A stretch of DNA of 35,420 bases, from positions 1 to 35,420 of the forward strand of contig JAIRPL010000074.1 in NCBI GenBank assembly GCA_031256995.1, given 5' to 3'. The stretch comes from Puniceicoccales bacterium (GTDB lineage: Bacteria > Verrucomicrobiota > Verrucomicrobiia > Opitutales > UBA953). The notes beneath the pieces were generated by a model that searched no databases, was not told the origin of the DNA, and saw only the letters and a list, made by a program, of their open reading frames with translations. This document shows, piece by piece, positions 7,197 to 15,642 of this stretch (within the stretch, counting starts at the first letter, position 1; each line of letters starts with the position of its first letter). A program made the translations under genes and the position numbers.

Positions 7197-10100
7197 ATGT
7201 CCTCCAAAATCCTCTGGAAACAAATTCTCTCGGCGCTCTTTCTTGCCTATGCCGTCATGCATCTTGTGCCGTTTCAAACCACGCCGTTTGAGACTTACAT
7301 GCAGGAGCGCGCCGACAAAAAGCAGGAGGAATACAGGAAGCTCCTCGACGAGGCCGAGGCACGGGTGAAGGCGTGGAACGATCCGGCCGTCCCGGATGAG
7401 GCCAAATCAAAGACTTTTTATGCCGCCGTCCGGGACATCGGCCTTGGCAAAGGTTCCGCCACGGGCGTTTCCGGCGGCAAACCCTTTGACCTTACGCAGT
7501 TTTTTGACGTGCGCGTCGTGGATGACCCCAATATCGCGCGCCGCAACGGGTTTCTTCTCCAGGAACTGCTCCGCCAATCCCAAGGCAAACTCAGGCTCGG
7601 CCTTGATTTGCAAGGTGGCGTCTCCTTCACGTTGCGCATTGACCCCAAGAACTTTGAACCCAAGGAGTCCGAGATAAAAGACGCCGAAAAGCGTATCCGT
7701 CAGCAACTTACAAAGGATATTCCCAATCCGGACAATGCCGAGGCCGTCAAAGGCCTGACGGAGGCGCAAAAGAAGGACGCGCGCGCAAAGTGGGATGCCG
7801 CGCTCGCCCAGGCGCGCGAACGTGCCGAGACTGTGGCAAAGGAAAACGCGGCTGCCGCTGAAACCCGCCTCAAGGAGGGACTCGAGCGCGCCATTTCCGT
7901 CATGGAGGGCCGCGTCAATGAATTTGGCGTCGCCGAGCCTCTCATTCGCATCGTCGGGACGGACTCCATTGAAATCCAGCTTCCGGGCGAGGATGCCGCG
8001 AACAACCCGGATGCCATCGAAAAACTCAAAAAGCCCGCCAAATTGGAATTTCGCATGGTGCACCGGTATGAGCGTCCCGCCGCCGGCGCGCGCGAGCACG
8101 ACATCAAGGCATTGCGCGAGGATCCTGGCAACACGGCTTCCGCGGTGAAACTCTACGAGGTGCTTTACATGCGCCATGAGGTCCGCCGTTCCGAGGCAGG
8201 GCAGGGGGCGTATGCGAACAACAAGGCCGGGGAGGTCGTTGAGACGCCGTTTTACATCGAAAAACAGTCGGCCGCCGAGGGGAATATCGTCAAAAAAGCC
8301 TATCCCGCGTCACAGGATGGCTTCACTTGGCAAACCTCCATCAACTTCACCTCCGAGGGCGGCAGGAAATTCGGCGAGCTTACCGGGAAAATTGCCACGG
8401 AGAACAACCGCCTCATGGCGCAAGGCTCTCCCCATTATTATGGCCAGATGGCCATCGTGCTTGACGGCAAACTTGTCTCCGCGCCAGGCATCAAGCCGGA
8501 TGCCAACGGGCGTTACCATGCCATTGACGGCGGCAGCGCCATGATCGAGGCCAACAGCCAGAAAGACGCCGCCGACCTTGCCAACGTGCTGAACAATCCC
8601 TTGGAATTCCCGTTGGAACTCGTTGAAAGCAAGCAAATTGGATCCACGCTTGCCAAGGATGCCCAATACCGCTCAGCCCTTGCCGCCGCGATCGGCATTT
8701 CCGCGACATTTCTCTTTCTCATCCTCTACTACCTTTGGGGTGGCTTTATTGCCAGCCTTGGTCTCGCCCTCAACACGGTGCTCATGCTCGGCATCATGGC
8801 GGTTTTTGGCGCCACGATCACCCTCCCCGGTGTCGCTGCCCTTGTGCTCACAATCGGCATGGCGATTGACGCGAACATCCTTGTCTTTGAGCGGGTGCGC
8901 GAGGAGGTTTCCGCTGGCAAGCCATTGCGTTCCGCTGTCCAGGACGGCTACAACCGCGCCCAGGCCACCATCATTGACGCAAACCTTACCTCCCTCATGG
9001 CGGCGTTGATCATGATCGTTCTTGGCACCGGCCCCATCAAAGGATTCGGCATCATCCTTTCCATCGGCATTGTGACGACCGTTTTCACCTGTCTTGTCAC
9101 TTGCCGCAGCCTGCAGGAACTTTGCATCAATGTTGGAATCATGAAGGCCGTTTTTGGAGTGAATCTCTTCAAAAAACAGACCAATTTCCAATTTCTCGAC
9201 GCTGCCAAGCCCGCCTTCATTGCCGCGATCGTTGTGACGCTTGTGGCCATCGGAAACATTTTCCACAAGGGCGCGGATGCCTTCAGCAAAGACTTCAAGG
9301 GGGGGGAGGCTGCGGTTTTGCGTGTTGACCAGGCCAAACCGGAAATCCCCGTCACGGACATCATCAAGACCATCAATGACGCGGGTGTGAACGATGTCAC
9401 CGCCAGCTATCAATATGCCCTTGGCGGAGATCAGCAACGCACCCTGCGCATCGAGACCGAGCTTGCCGCCCATGCGAAACCCACCCCAGGCAAGGAACCC
9501 TACAGGGCGACCACAAAGCGCCTGGCCAACTATCCCCAGGCCGAGCAGGCGGCAAAGGCCCTTCTTGCGAAATATCCGGACCATTTTCCGCAGGGTGTCG
9601 CGCTTGACGACATCATCGAAAGCGGCGATTCCATTGGCGGGGCCGTCTCCGAAGGCCTCAAGGTCAACGCCATTGCCTCGGTGTTGCTTGCCCTCTTGGG
9701 GATTGGCGTTTACGTGGCCCTCCGATTTGAGATGGGCATGGGGTTGGGCGCCCTTGTTTCTTCCCTTCATGACGTGTTGTTGACCGCCGGGCTTTTCATT
9801 CTCGTCGGGCACCAGTTCTCAATGTCCATGATTGCCGCCCTGCTGATGGTCATCGGTTATTCAATCAACGACACCATTGTGGCCTTTGATCGAATCCGGG
9901 AGGAAATGAAACTGCATCCCGGCAAAAATCTGCGCGAGTTGATTCATCTCGGCCTCAATCGCACCTTGGGGCGCACCATTCTCACCTCGGCGACCACCCT
10001 CTTCAGCGCCCTTGCCCTTTGGAGATTTGGCGCCGGGGATGTCGTTGAGTACGGGCTGATTTTTGTCTTCGGCATTCTTGCGGGCACTTTTTCCACAATT

Positions 10101-10292
10101 TACATTGCCAGCCCCATTTTCTACTGGTGGCACGGAGGGCGTCGCGAGTCCCTTGAAAAGGCCGAGGCGCAGGTTCGGTATGATTGGGAGGCGGGCACGC
10201 AGCCCAAGAAGGCCCCGGCCCTTTCCGCTGGCAAAACGGAAGAGTCCGCAAAGGCCGCCTTGGGGAGTGACAAGACCTTGGCGCGGAATTGA
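7197..10292 (+). CDS. secDF: Protein translocase subunit SecDF (fused SecD-SecF)
   Basis: SecDF uses the proton gradient to pull proteins out of the SecYEG channel into the periplasm. The 1031-aa product joins SecD (about 1-655) and SecF (about 662-985). SecD motifs include LRLGLDLQGGVSFTL (about 132), the P1 head IVLDGKLVSAPGI, GMAIDANILVFERVREE (about 552) and IKGFGIILSIGIV. SecF motifs include GYSINDTIVAFDRIREEM (about 887) and LNRTLGRTILTSATTLFSAL. It is longer than typical fused SecDF proteins. Extra sequence includes a charged, helical stretch after TM1 (about 28-130), a probable coiled-coil insert (about 155-225, rich in Ala/Lys/Glu/Arg) and a hydrophilic Ala/Lys tail after 985. The ATG at 7197 starts a sensible TM1; a TTG five codons upstream is less likely. 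Third gene of the yajC cluster. Confidence 0.96.
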   Translation: MSSKILWKQILSALFLAYAVMHLVPFQTTPFETYMQERADKKQEEYRKLLDEAEARVKAWNDPAVPDEAKSKTFYAAVRDIGLGKGSATGVSGGKPFDLTQFFDVRVVDDPNIARRNGFLLQELLRQSQGKLRLGLDLQGGVSFTLRIDPKNFEPKESEIKDAEKRIRQQLTKDIPNPDNAEAVKGLTEAQKKDARAKWDAALAQARERAETVAKENAAAAETRLKEGLERAISVMEGRVNEFGVAEPLIRIVGTDSIEIQLPGEDAANNPDAIEKLKKPAKLEFRMVHRYERPAAGAREHDIKALREDPGNTASAVKLYEVLYMRHEVRRSEAGQGAYANNKAGEVVETPFYIEKQSAAEGNIVKKAYPASQDGFTWQTSINFTSEGGRKFGELTGKIATENNRLMAQGSPHYYGQMAIVLDGKLVSAPGIKPDANGRYHAIDGGSAMIEANSQKDAADLANVLNNPLEFPLELVESKQIGSTLAKDAQYRSALAAAIGISATFLFLILYYLWGGFIASLGLALNTVLMLGIMAVFGATITLPGVAALVLTIGMAIDANILVFERVREEVSAGKPLRSAVQDGYNRAQATIIDANLTSLMAALIMIVLGTGPIKGFGIILSIGIVTTVFTCLVTCRSLQELCINVGIMKAVFGVNLFKKQTNFQFLDAAKPAFIAAIVVTLVAIGNIFHKGADAFSKDFKGGEAAVLRVDQAKPEIPVTDIIKTINDAGVNDVTASYQYALGGDQQRTLRIETELAAHAKPTPGKEPYRATTKRLANYPQAEQAAKALLAKYPDHFPQGVALDDIIESGDSIGGAVSEGLKVNAIASVLLALLGIGVYVALRFEMGMGLGALVSSLHDVLLTAGLFILVGHQFSMSMIAALLMVIGYSINDTIVAFDRIREEMKLHPGKNLRELIHLGLNRTLGRTILTSATTLFSALALWRFGAGDVVEYGLIFVFGILAGTFSTIYIASPIFYWWHGGRRESLEKAEAQVRYDWEAGTQPKKAPALSAGKTEESAKAALGSDKTLARN

Positions 10293-10320
10293 CGCGGGAT
10301 TCTTGGTTTTTCACGCACCG

Positions 10321-10346
10321 GCCTGTTGTCTTGAAAAAGACAAGGC
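10321..10346 (+). terminator. Possible 3' stem-loop of secDF
   Basis: TTGTCTT and AAGACAA pair perfectly around a GAAA tetraloop, with a further GCC/GGC closing helix separated by a two-base bulge. It starts 29 bases after the secDF stop. There is no T-run behind it, so it may be a processing or stability element rather than a true intrinsic terminator. Confidence 0.4.
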
Positions 10347-10553
10347 TGGCTGGCGGGCTGGCTTCCATCGCGCCAAGCCCGCTCCTTGCTCCGAATGAGT
10401 GGCGGCCGGACGGTTGTCCTATGTTGACGCCGCAGACGGATGACCCCCCCTGTGCGGAAGCGGGGAACGCGCACCGGCCGCAGCCATTGGAATTTCCCGG
10501 CCATTTTCCACCATGAAAGGTGGTGGCAGAGCGGTTTTTCGCAAAATGCCCCA

Positions 10554-10574
10554 AGCCCCTGCAAGACGGGGGCT
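10554..10574 (-). terminator. Possible terminator of lgt
   Basis: On the minus strand AGCCCC-loop-GGGGCT forms a short GC-rich stem right after the lgt stop codon, followed after a few bases by GCATTTTGCG. The T-run is short and displaced, so the call is tentative. Confidence 0.35.
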
Positions 10575-10577
10575 GGA

Positions 10578-11489
10578 CTACGCGGGCTTGGATGGGGAAG
10601 GAGATTCGGACGGCGGCGCGGGCGGTGTCCACGGATGGCCGGATTTGCGGGCGCGAAAGATGGTGGCAATGCCGGCGAGACCGAGAACGACGGAATAGAT
10701 CTGGCCGCGCGAGAGGCCGCAGATGAGGGCGACGCCGTCGTCGGGCTGGCGGTAGATCTCCCCAAATATGCGCACGACGGCATAGGCGCACATCCATTCG
10801 CCCACGAGCTGGCCCTCGGGGAGCCGCCGTTTCCAAAAGCTCCACTGCGTCCAGGCGAGCAACAGCAGGCCTTCCATGGCGGCCGCATAGAGCTGGGATG
10901 GGTGCCGCGGCTCAAGGAACGCCATGCGCCCCCAGGCGTCGCGGATTTGGAAAATCACCGCCCACCGGACATCGGTTGTCTTTCCCCAGAGTTCGCCGTT
11001 GATGAAATTGGCAATCCGCCCAAAAAATATGCCTGCCGGGGCGAGCGTGGCGGCCATGTCAAGCAGACGCCAGAAGCGGACTTTCGAGCGTTTCCAGAAC
11101 CAGAGCACCGCAAGCAGCACGCCGATCATCCCCCCGTGGCTCGACATGCCACCCTTCCAGACCTCGAGGATCTTGAGCGGATTGCGCAGCAACTCCGGAT
11201 TTGTCTCGAACCCATAGCCAAGGATGTAGCCCAGCCGCGCGCCCCCAAGCACCCCGAGGACCAATGCAAACATCAGGGTGGAGACCTGGTCGGGATTTAA
11301 CGGCGAGCGCCCCCGCTTGTGGTAGGAGAGCAGGAGCAGCCAGCCGACGGCAAACCCCGCGAGATAGGCCGTGCCATACCAGCGGACACCGTCAAGCGGC
11401 CACCCTTCGGGGAATCGGAAAATGAAAGGATCAAGGTTGTGTACCCAGAAGCCCGGTGCCGGCTCCGGCGTGGTGACAGGTGAGGCCAT
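10578..11489 (-). CDS. lgt: Phosphatidylglycerol-prolipoprotein diacylglyceryl transferase
   Basis: Lgt transfers diacylglycerol from phosphatidylglycerol to the lipobox cysteine of prolipoproteins at the inner membrane, the first step in lipoprotein maturation. The 303-aa product is polytopic, with several hydrophobic segments. It has the family motifs: VRWYGTAYLAGFAVGW near the N-terminus, GGARLGYIL, SSHGGMIG, and the signature GRIANFINGELWGK, then RHPSQLYAAAMEG, and GEIYRQPD near the C-terminus. I chose the ATG at 11489, which places DPFIF/VRWYG at the usual distance; an in-frame ATG at 11555 would add 22 polar residues unlike the family. It lies 90 bases downstream of galE on the same strand. 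The SecD-head lipoprotein encoded nearby would be one of its substrates. Confidence 0.95.
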   Translation of the reverse strand: MASPVTTPEPAPGFWVHNLDPFIFRFPEGWPLDGVRWYGTAYLAGFAVGWLLLLSYHKRGRSPLNPDQVSTLMFALVLGVLGGARLGYILGYGFETNPELLRNPLKILEVWKGGMSSHGGMIGVLLAVLWFWKRSKVRFWRLLDMAATLAPAGIFFGRIANFINGELWGKTTDVRWAVIFQIRDAWGRMAFLEPRHPSQLYAAAMEGLLLLAWTQWSFWKRRLPEGQLVGEWMCAYAVVRIFGEIYRQPDDGVALICGLSRGQIYSVVLGLAGIATIFRARKSGHPWTPPAPPSESPSPSKPA

Positions 11490-11579
11490 ATGTCGTGCTT
11501 TGATGACGGATTGGGAAGAACGGAAGGATGGTGGGTGAAAAGTGGAGGCCGGCATGGCGCGCCCATTCGCGCCGCGCCG

Positions 11580-12575
11580 TCAGGCCTGATCGTCGAAGCC
11601 TGCCGGATGGTTCCTATGCCAGCGCCAGGCGGTTTCGACGATGGCGTGAATGTCGGTGAAACGCGGATTCCAGCCAAGCCGGGTGCGGGCGAGCGAGGCG
11701 TCGGCGCAAAGCTCGGGCGGATCGCCGGCGCGTCGCAGGTCACACGTGAACGGGACGGGCAGTCCGGAGACTTTTTCCACGGCCTTCACAATCTCCATGT
11801 TGCTATAGGGGCGGCCCAGGCCGAGGTTGAAATGGAGCGCCGTCCCGGGCGTTTCGAGTTTGTCAAAAGCGGCGATGTGGGCGCGTGAAAGGTCGTCAAC
11901 GTGCACATAATCACGCAGGCATGTGCCGTCGGGAGTCGGGTAATCCGAACCGAAGAGGTGCAATGCCGGGCCGGTGCGAAGCGCGGCGCGGATGACGTTC
12001 GGGACAAGGTGCGTCTCCGGCGTGTGATCCTCCCCGATGGAGCCGTCCTCCGCCGCCCCGCAGGCGTTGAAGTAGCGGAACACCGCAAAACTCAGCCCGT
12101 ATGCCCTGGCGAAGGCCCCGAGCATGTTTTCGCAATCAAGTTTTGTCTGCCCGTAGGGGTTGATGGGAATTTTTGGGGCGGTTTCTGGGATGGGTGTTTT
12201 TTCGGGAATGCCGTAAACCGCCGCCGTCGAGGAGAAGATGAATTTGCCGACCCCCTCTTCCTGCATGGTCTCCAGCAACGAAAGTGTGCGGGCGACATTG
12301 TTGCGATAGTACTTGATGGGGGCGCCGACCGACTCGCCGACAAGGGTGAAGGCGGCGAAATGCATCACGATGTCTATCTTTTCACTGCGCAGGACGCGCC
12401 GCACCAAGGGCTGGTCCCCGAGGTCTCCGTGATGGAAGGGAACGCCGCCGGGAATGGATTTTTTGTGGCCGTGGACAAGGTTGTCGAGCACCACGGGGCG
12501 GTGTCCGGCGGCGGCGATCTGCCTGACACAGTGGCTGCCGATGTACCCGGCCCCTCCGACTACGAGAATGTTCAT
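11580..12575 (-). CDS. galE: UDP-glucose 4-epimerase
   Basis: GalE interconverts UDP-glucose and UDP-galactose using bound NAD. The 331-aa product starts with the Rossmann motif VVGGAGYIGSHCV. The catalytic Tyr-Lys pair is Y141-x3-K145 (NPYGQTK), and the active-site Ser/Thr is in the FSSTAAVYG segment. ACGAAEDGSIGEDH and RDYVHVDDL match the GalE subfamily of extended short-chain dehydrogenases. The frame is open 110 codons upstream, but that part overlaps a non-coding region and does not look like protein; the ATG at 12575 places the dinucleotide motif at the N-terminus as usual. It is divergent from the HPr-like gene. UDP-galactose could feed the glycan module at 14696-17338, whose Glf-like piece belongs to a family acting on UDP-galactopyranose. 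Confidence 0.94.
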   Translation of the reverse strand: MNILVVGGAGYIGSHCVRQIAAAGHRPVVLDNLVHGHKKSIPGGVPFHHGDLGDQPLVRRVLRSEKIDIVMHFAAFTLVGESVGAPIKYYRNNVARTLSLLETMQEEGVGKFIFSSTAAVYGIPEKTPIPETAPKIPINPYGQTKLDCENMLGAFARAYGLSFAVFRYFNACGAAEDGSIGEDHTPETHLVPNVIRAALRTGPALHLFGSDYPTPDGTCLRDYVHVDDLSRAHIAAFDKLETPGTALHFNLGLGRPYSNMEIVKAVEKVSGLPVPFTCDLRRAGDPPELCADASLARTRLGWNPRFTDIHAIVETAWRWHRNHPAGFDDQA

Positions 12576-12919
12576 CTGACGCTGAATGTGAACGGAGTAG
12601 CCGGCAGGAGGCGAGGCGAAAACGATGCGGACCGCCCCTTGGACGTTATGCCTGAGAGGGAGGGCGATGCCAGGTGGCCGCAATGACGCCCTTCCTGCCG
12701 CACCGCGTCCGTTCCCCCAATTTGCGCGTTGGGAATGGCGCGCGCGGGCGGACGCCGGCATGGCATGCAAACGCCTTCGTCCGCGGGGCGTGGCAAATTT
12801 GTCACAGTTCCACTGGCGCCGGTTTGTTTGCCTTGACTTGGCGTGGCGATTTTTCACAGTGCCCCACTGTTTCCGAACGTTACAAGGCGCGGAGAACACA
12901 AACAATCCTGCAACAACTC
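12576..12919. promoter_or_regulatory. Divergent galE / HPr control region with palindromes
   Basis: This 344-base region separates galE (minus) and the HPr-like gene (plus) and must contain both promoters. Two palindromes stand out. GTGGCAAATTTGTCAC (12790-12805) has a perfect CAAATTTG core and GTG/CAC outer arms. ACAGTG-CCC-CACTGT (12856-12870) is a perfect 6-bp inverted repeat about 50 bases before the HPr start. A TTGACT (12833-12838) could be a -35 box, but no good -10 box lies 17 bases on. Operator function is inferred from symmetry and position. Confidence 0.4.
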
Positions 12920-13246
12920 ATGCCAGTCACCACCACGGATGCACCGCAAGCAGCGAGATCGCTTGTCCGGGAGCTTTTTGTCGCGAACCGCAATGGGATT
13001 CACGCCCGTCCGGCCTCAATGATTGTCCGCCTTGCCAATAAGTTTCCCTCACTCGATATTTCGGCGGAGAAGGATGGCGAGAACGTCAACGCCAAGAGCA
13101 TCATGGGATTGATGCTTCTTGCCGCGGGATCCGGGTCGAAGATCACCTTTCACGTCGCCTGTTCTGATGATGATGAGGTGGACAAGGGACAGACCTTCCT
13201 GACCCTCCTTGAGGAAATCTTCAACCGGAAGTTTGACGAACCATAA
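12920..13246 (+). CDS. HPr family phosphocarrier protein
   Basis: HPr proteins carry phosphate from EI to sugar permeases of the PTS or act as regulators. The 108-aa product has the full HPr fold signature. GIHARPASM carries His28, equivalent to His15 of classical HPr, and NAKSIMGLMLLAAGSG carries Ser60, equivalent to the regulatory Ser46. The N-terminal extension of about 15 residues makes it longer than the usual 85-90 aa. The ATG at 12920 gives the expected fold start; the longer open frame upstream lacks coding character. No EI, EII or HPr kinase gene is in the window, so it could be a classical PtsH or a regulatory HPr. The next gene, of unknown function, begins 56 bases on. Confidence 0.9.
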   Translation: MPVTTTDAPQAARSLVRELFVANRNGIHARPASMIVRLANKFPSLDISAEKDGENVNAKSIMGLMLLAAGSGSKITFHVACSDDDEVDKGQTFLTLLEEIFNRKFDEP

Positions 13247-13302
13247 GCCGGTCTACGCCCCGACGATCGACAGCCCACCCGTTCCCCGCCACGCGAATCC
13301 GC

Positions 13303-13797
13303 ATGCCTTCCCATAAAATCGATTTGGATACCATTCAGGTTGTCCTTCAGCGGAGCGAGCTTGATCCGCGCAAGGTCGCCGAGATCATGGAGGATCTCCG
13401 CAAACAGCTTGCGGAGCAGGAGGAGGGGACGGAGGAGAAGGCCCCGCCTGTCAAAAGGATGTACGTCCCCGTCATCAGCGATCCGGAAGGCCGTCTGGGG
13501 GACGAGCCGCTCGTCGGCTGGGTGGTGCAGGTGCCGGAGGATATTCCGCCTGCCGAATCCCTGAAGAAGCTCTATGAGGCCGCGTACGAGCATAATGTTT
13601 CCAAAAAAGGCAGAAAAATGCCCATCGAGACCATCGGCGAGGCCTGCGAGATGCTTTCCCCAAAGGTCACAAAGGAACTGGGTGTCTGGATAAAAACGAG
13701 AGAACCGGTCGAGTTCGTTCGTTCAGACAATAAAATTCCGCTTGAAAAGACGGATAAGCGTGTGAAACACGGCCCGCGTGGGCAGGAGGCGTTTTGA
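13303..13797 (+). CDS. Conserved-looking hypothetical protein (164 aa)
   Basis: I do not recognise a family. The product is soluble and highly charged with no signal peptide or membrane segment. Residues about 5-45 look helical and acidic/basic (DPRKVAEIMEDLRKQLAEQ). A central beta-like block follows (KRMYVPVISDPEGRLGDEPLVG, about 51-72), then VGWVVQVPEDIPPAESLKKL and a basic C-terminal tail (KTDKRVKHGPRG). Coding character is good and the ATG lies 56 bases after the HPr gene, so co-transcription is likely. A link to PTS-type regulation is only a guess from position. Confidence 0.7.
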   Translation: MPSHKIDLDTIQVVLQRSELDPRKVAEIMEDLRKQLAEQEEGTEEKAPPVKRMYVPVISDPEGRLGDEPLVGWVVQVPEDIPPAESLKKLYEAAYEHNVSKKGRKMPIETIGEACEMLSPKVTKELGVWIKTREPVEFVRSDNKIPLEKTDKRVKHGPRGQEAF

Positions 13798-13849
13798 GGG
13801 GCGCCCCCCCCTTTTTTGCGGCCATTTTCGCGTTTTTGTCTTTTGAACC

Positions 13850-14683
13850 ATGCGGCGCCTTTCCGTTTCCAGTCTGGCTTGGCCTGTGAGCCAGGATGCC
13901 GCCGTGCGCGCCCTCTTGCGCAAGCATGGCGTCTCTGCGGTGGATTTTGTGCCCTGCAAGTTGTTTCCCGACATCGCGGCTGCCACGGATGCCGAGGTGG
14001 TGGAGAAGCGCAAGTTGTGGGAAGGCGAGGGCTGTTCCTTCCAGGGGGCGCAATCGCTCTTCTTCAATGCGAATGTCCCCAATTTGTTTGATGGTGCGGA
14101 CGCGCGGGCAAGGATGCTGGCCCATTTGCGGCATGTTTTTCGCGTCTCGGCGGGACTTGGGGCGAAATACCTCGTCTTTGGTTCGCCGAATAACCGCCGC
14201 CGGGCCTCCATTGACCTGGCCGCCGCCAATGCCGTGGCGACCGCCTTTTTCTCCGATGTGGCCGTCGTGGCCCGGCAGTTTGGTGTCGTCCTTTGCCTCG
14301 AACCCAATCCAGCCCAATATTCGGATTGCGATTTCATGCGTGACTCCTCCGAGACCGCGCAGGTCGTCCGCGGCATCGGCAGCCCCGCGGTTCGAATGCA
14401 GCTGGACACGGGAGCCCTCGTCCTCAACAAGGAGGATGTCCTGGATGTTGTCCAGAAGCACGGGGATTGCATCGCTTACGCGCACATCAGCGAACCCTGC
14501 CTCCGTCCGGTTGGCATGGACGCGGACCACGGGGCCGGGCATCAACACGTTTCCCAAGTGCTGAGGGACCATTGTCCCGATCTTCCGCTTTGCATTGAAA
14601 TGAGCGAAAACAGGATTGGTGAAGCCGAGAATCTTCTCAGCTTGGAACGGGCGATCGCCTTTGTGAAAAACATTTATCCATAG
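13850..14683 (+). CDS. Sugar phosphate isomerase/epimerase-like TIM-barrel protein
   Basis: The 277-aa product resembles the xylose isomerase-like / AP endonuclease 2 superfamily, metal-dependent TIM barrels that isomerise or epimerise sugars. Candidate metal ligands fall at the expected strand ends: Glu in VVLCLEPNP, Asp in MQLDTGAL, His in IAYAHISEP and Glu in LCIEMSEN. GLGAKYLVFGSPNNRR matches the family's LGAKYLVFGSP-like strand. No signal peptide. The ATG at 13850 follows the previous stop by 52 bases and the next gene starts 12 bases after this one ends. Immediately ahead of a glycosyltransferase, it could supply or modify a sugar for the glycan made by the downstream genes. The substrate cannot be read from sequence. 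Confidence 0.8.
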   Translation: MRRLSVSSLAWPVSQDAAVRALLRKHGVSAVDFVPCKLFPDIAAATDAEVVEKRKLWEGEGCSFQGAQSLFFNANVPNLFDGADARARMLAHLRHVFRVSAGLGAKYLVFGSPNNRRRASIDLAAANAVATAFFSDVAVVARQFGVVLCLEPNPAQYSDCDFMRDSSETAQVVRGIGSPAVRMQLDTGALVLNKEDVLDVVQKHGDCIAYAHISEPCLRPVGMDADHGAGHQHVSQVLRDHCPDLPLCIEMSENRIGEAENLLSLERAIAFVKNIYP

Positions 14684-14695
14684 GACAACATCCCA

Positions 14696-15628
14696 ATGCA
14701 GAATGAATCCAGGCATGATTCCGCCACCAGTTGTGCGGGGCAGGGGGCGCAAGGTCCAGGTTTCGCGTGTGACGGGACCACCCGGGCCGCCCCCATGCCG
14801 GCGTCATGGGTTGTCCCCGATTTTCAGACGCTTTTCCATCGCGGCAGGACCGCGGATTGGGTCGTCGTCATTCCCGTCATCAACGAAGGGGCGCGCATCC
14901 TGAGTTTGCTCGAAAAAATGAGCGGGCAGGGGATCCCGGCGCAGGCTGACATCCTCATTGTTGACGGGGGGACAACCGACGGCTCCCTGGATCCCTCGGT
15001 TTTGCAATCCCTTGGCGTGCGCACCCTTCTGTTGAAAACCGGCCCGGGGAAGCTTGGCGCCCAGCTCCGCTGCGCATACGCTTTCGCGCTCTGCGAAGGC
15101 TATGCCGGGGTGCTTACGATTGACGGCAATGACAAGGACAACCCATCCGCGATCCCGGCGTTCATCCAGGCGCTCAAGGATGGCGTGGATTTTGTGCAGG
15201 CCTCGCGTTTCATCCCCGGAGGCCGTGCCGGGAACACCCCGCGTTCGCGCGACCTTGCCATCCGCCTTGTCCATGCCCCGCTGCTTTCGCTGGCCTCCGG
15301 TTTCAAGTGGACCGATACCACCCAGGGTTTTCGTGCCTACAGCGCCCGGCTCCTGCGCGATGAGAATGTCGCCCCGTTCCGGGCGGTTTTTGGCACCTAC
15401 GAATTGCTCGCCTACCTCTCCTATTGTGCCCCGCGCCTTGGCTATAAATGCGTGGAACTCCCCACCGAGCGCACGTATCCGAAGACGGGCGGCGTCCCCA
15501 CGAAGATTTCCAGTTTTCGCGGCAATTTTGAGGTTTTAAGGATTCTCTTCGCGGCCTGTCTTGGCAAATATGACCCGCCGCGTCAGACGCCGCCCCCGGC
15601 CGGCCGGAATCCGGCAAGCCCGTTTTAA
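14696..15628 (+). CDS. Family 2 glycosyltransferase (dolichol-phosphate mannosyltransferase-like)
   Basis: A 310-aa inverting GT-A glycosyltransferase. The fold begins at about residue 58 with VVVIPVINEGARI, followed by DILIVDGGTTDGS and the nucleotide/metal-binding LTIDGNDKDNPSAIP. GFKWTDTTQGFRAYSARLL matches the acceptor side of DPM/GtrB-like enzymes. No C-terminal membrane helices are present, unlike GtrB. The first ~50 residues are polar and unconserved-looking, so translation may start at an internal ATG (14795) rather than 14696. It sits 12 bases after the TIM-barrel gene and 14 bases before the Glf-like mini-gene, clearly one operon. Likely role: transfer of a sugar to a lipid carrier, with the GtrA-like protein as flippase partner. 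Confidence 0.85.
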   Translation: MQNESRHDSATSCAGQGAQGPGFACDGTTRAAPMPASWVVPDFQTLFHRGRTADWVVVIPVINEGARILSLLEKMSGQGIPAQADILIVDGGTTDGSLDPSVLQSLGVRTLLLKTGPGKLGAQLRCAYAFALCEGYAGVLTIDGNDKDNPSAIPAFIQALKDGVDFVQASRFIPGGRAGNTPRSRDLAIRLVHAPLLSLASGFKWTDTTQGFRAYSARLLRDENVAPFRAVFGTYELLAYLSYCAPRLGYKCVELPTERTYPKTGGVPTKISSFRGNFEVLRILFAACLGKYDPPRQTPPPAGRNPASPF

Positions 15629-15642
15629 TCCAGATCACCGAC

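Larger units (their letters stand above)
10293..10577. other. Intergenic region between convergent secDF and lgt
   Basis: This 285-base gap lies between genes that converge. It contains three stem-loops: TTGTCTT-GAAA-AAGACAA (10326-10343, extended by GCC/GGC), CCACC/GGTGG (10508-10523) and AGCCCC/GGGGCT (10554-10574). Short frames exist but none has coding character. The hairpins probably serve transcript termination or 3'-end stability on both sides. Confidence 0.45.
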
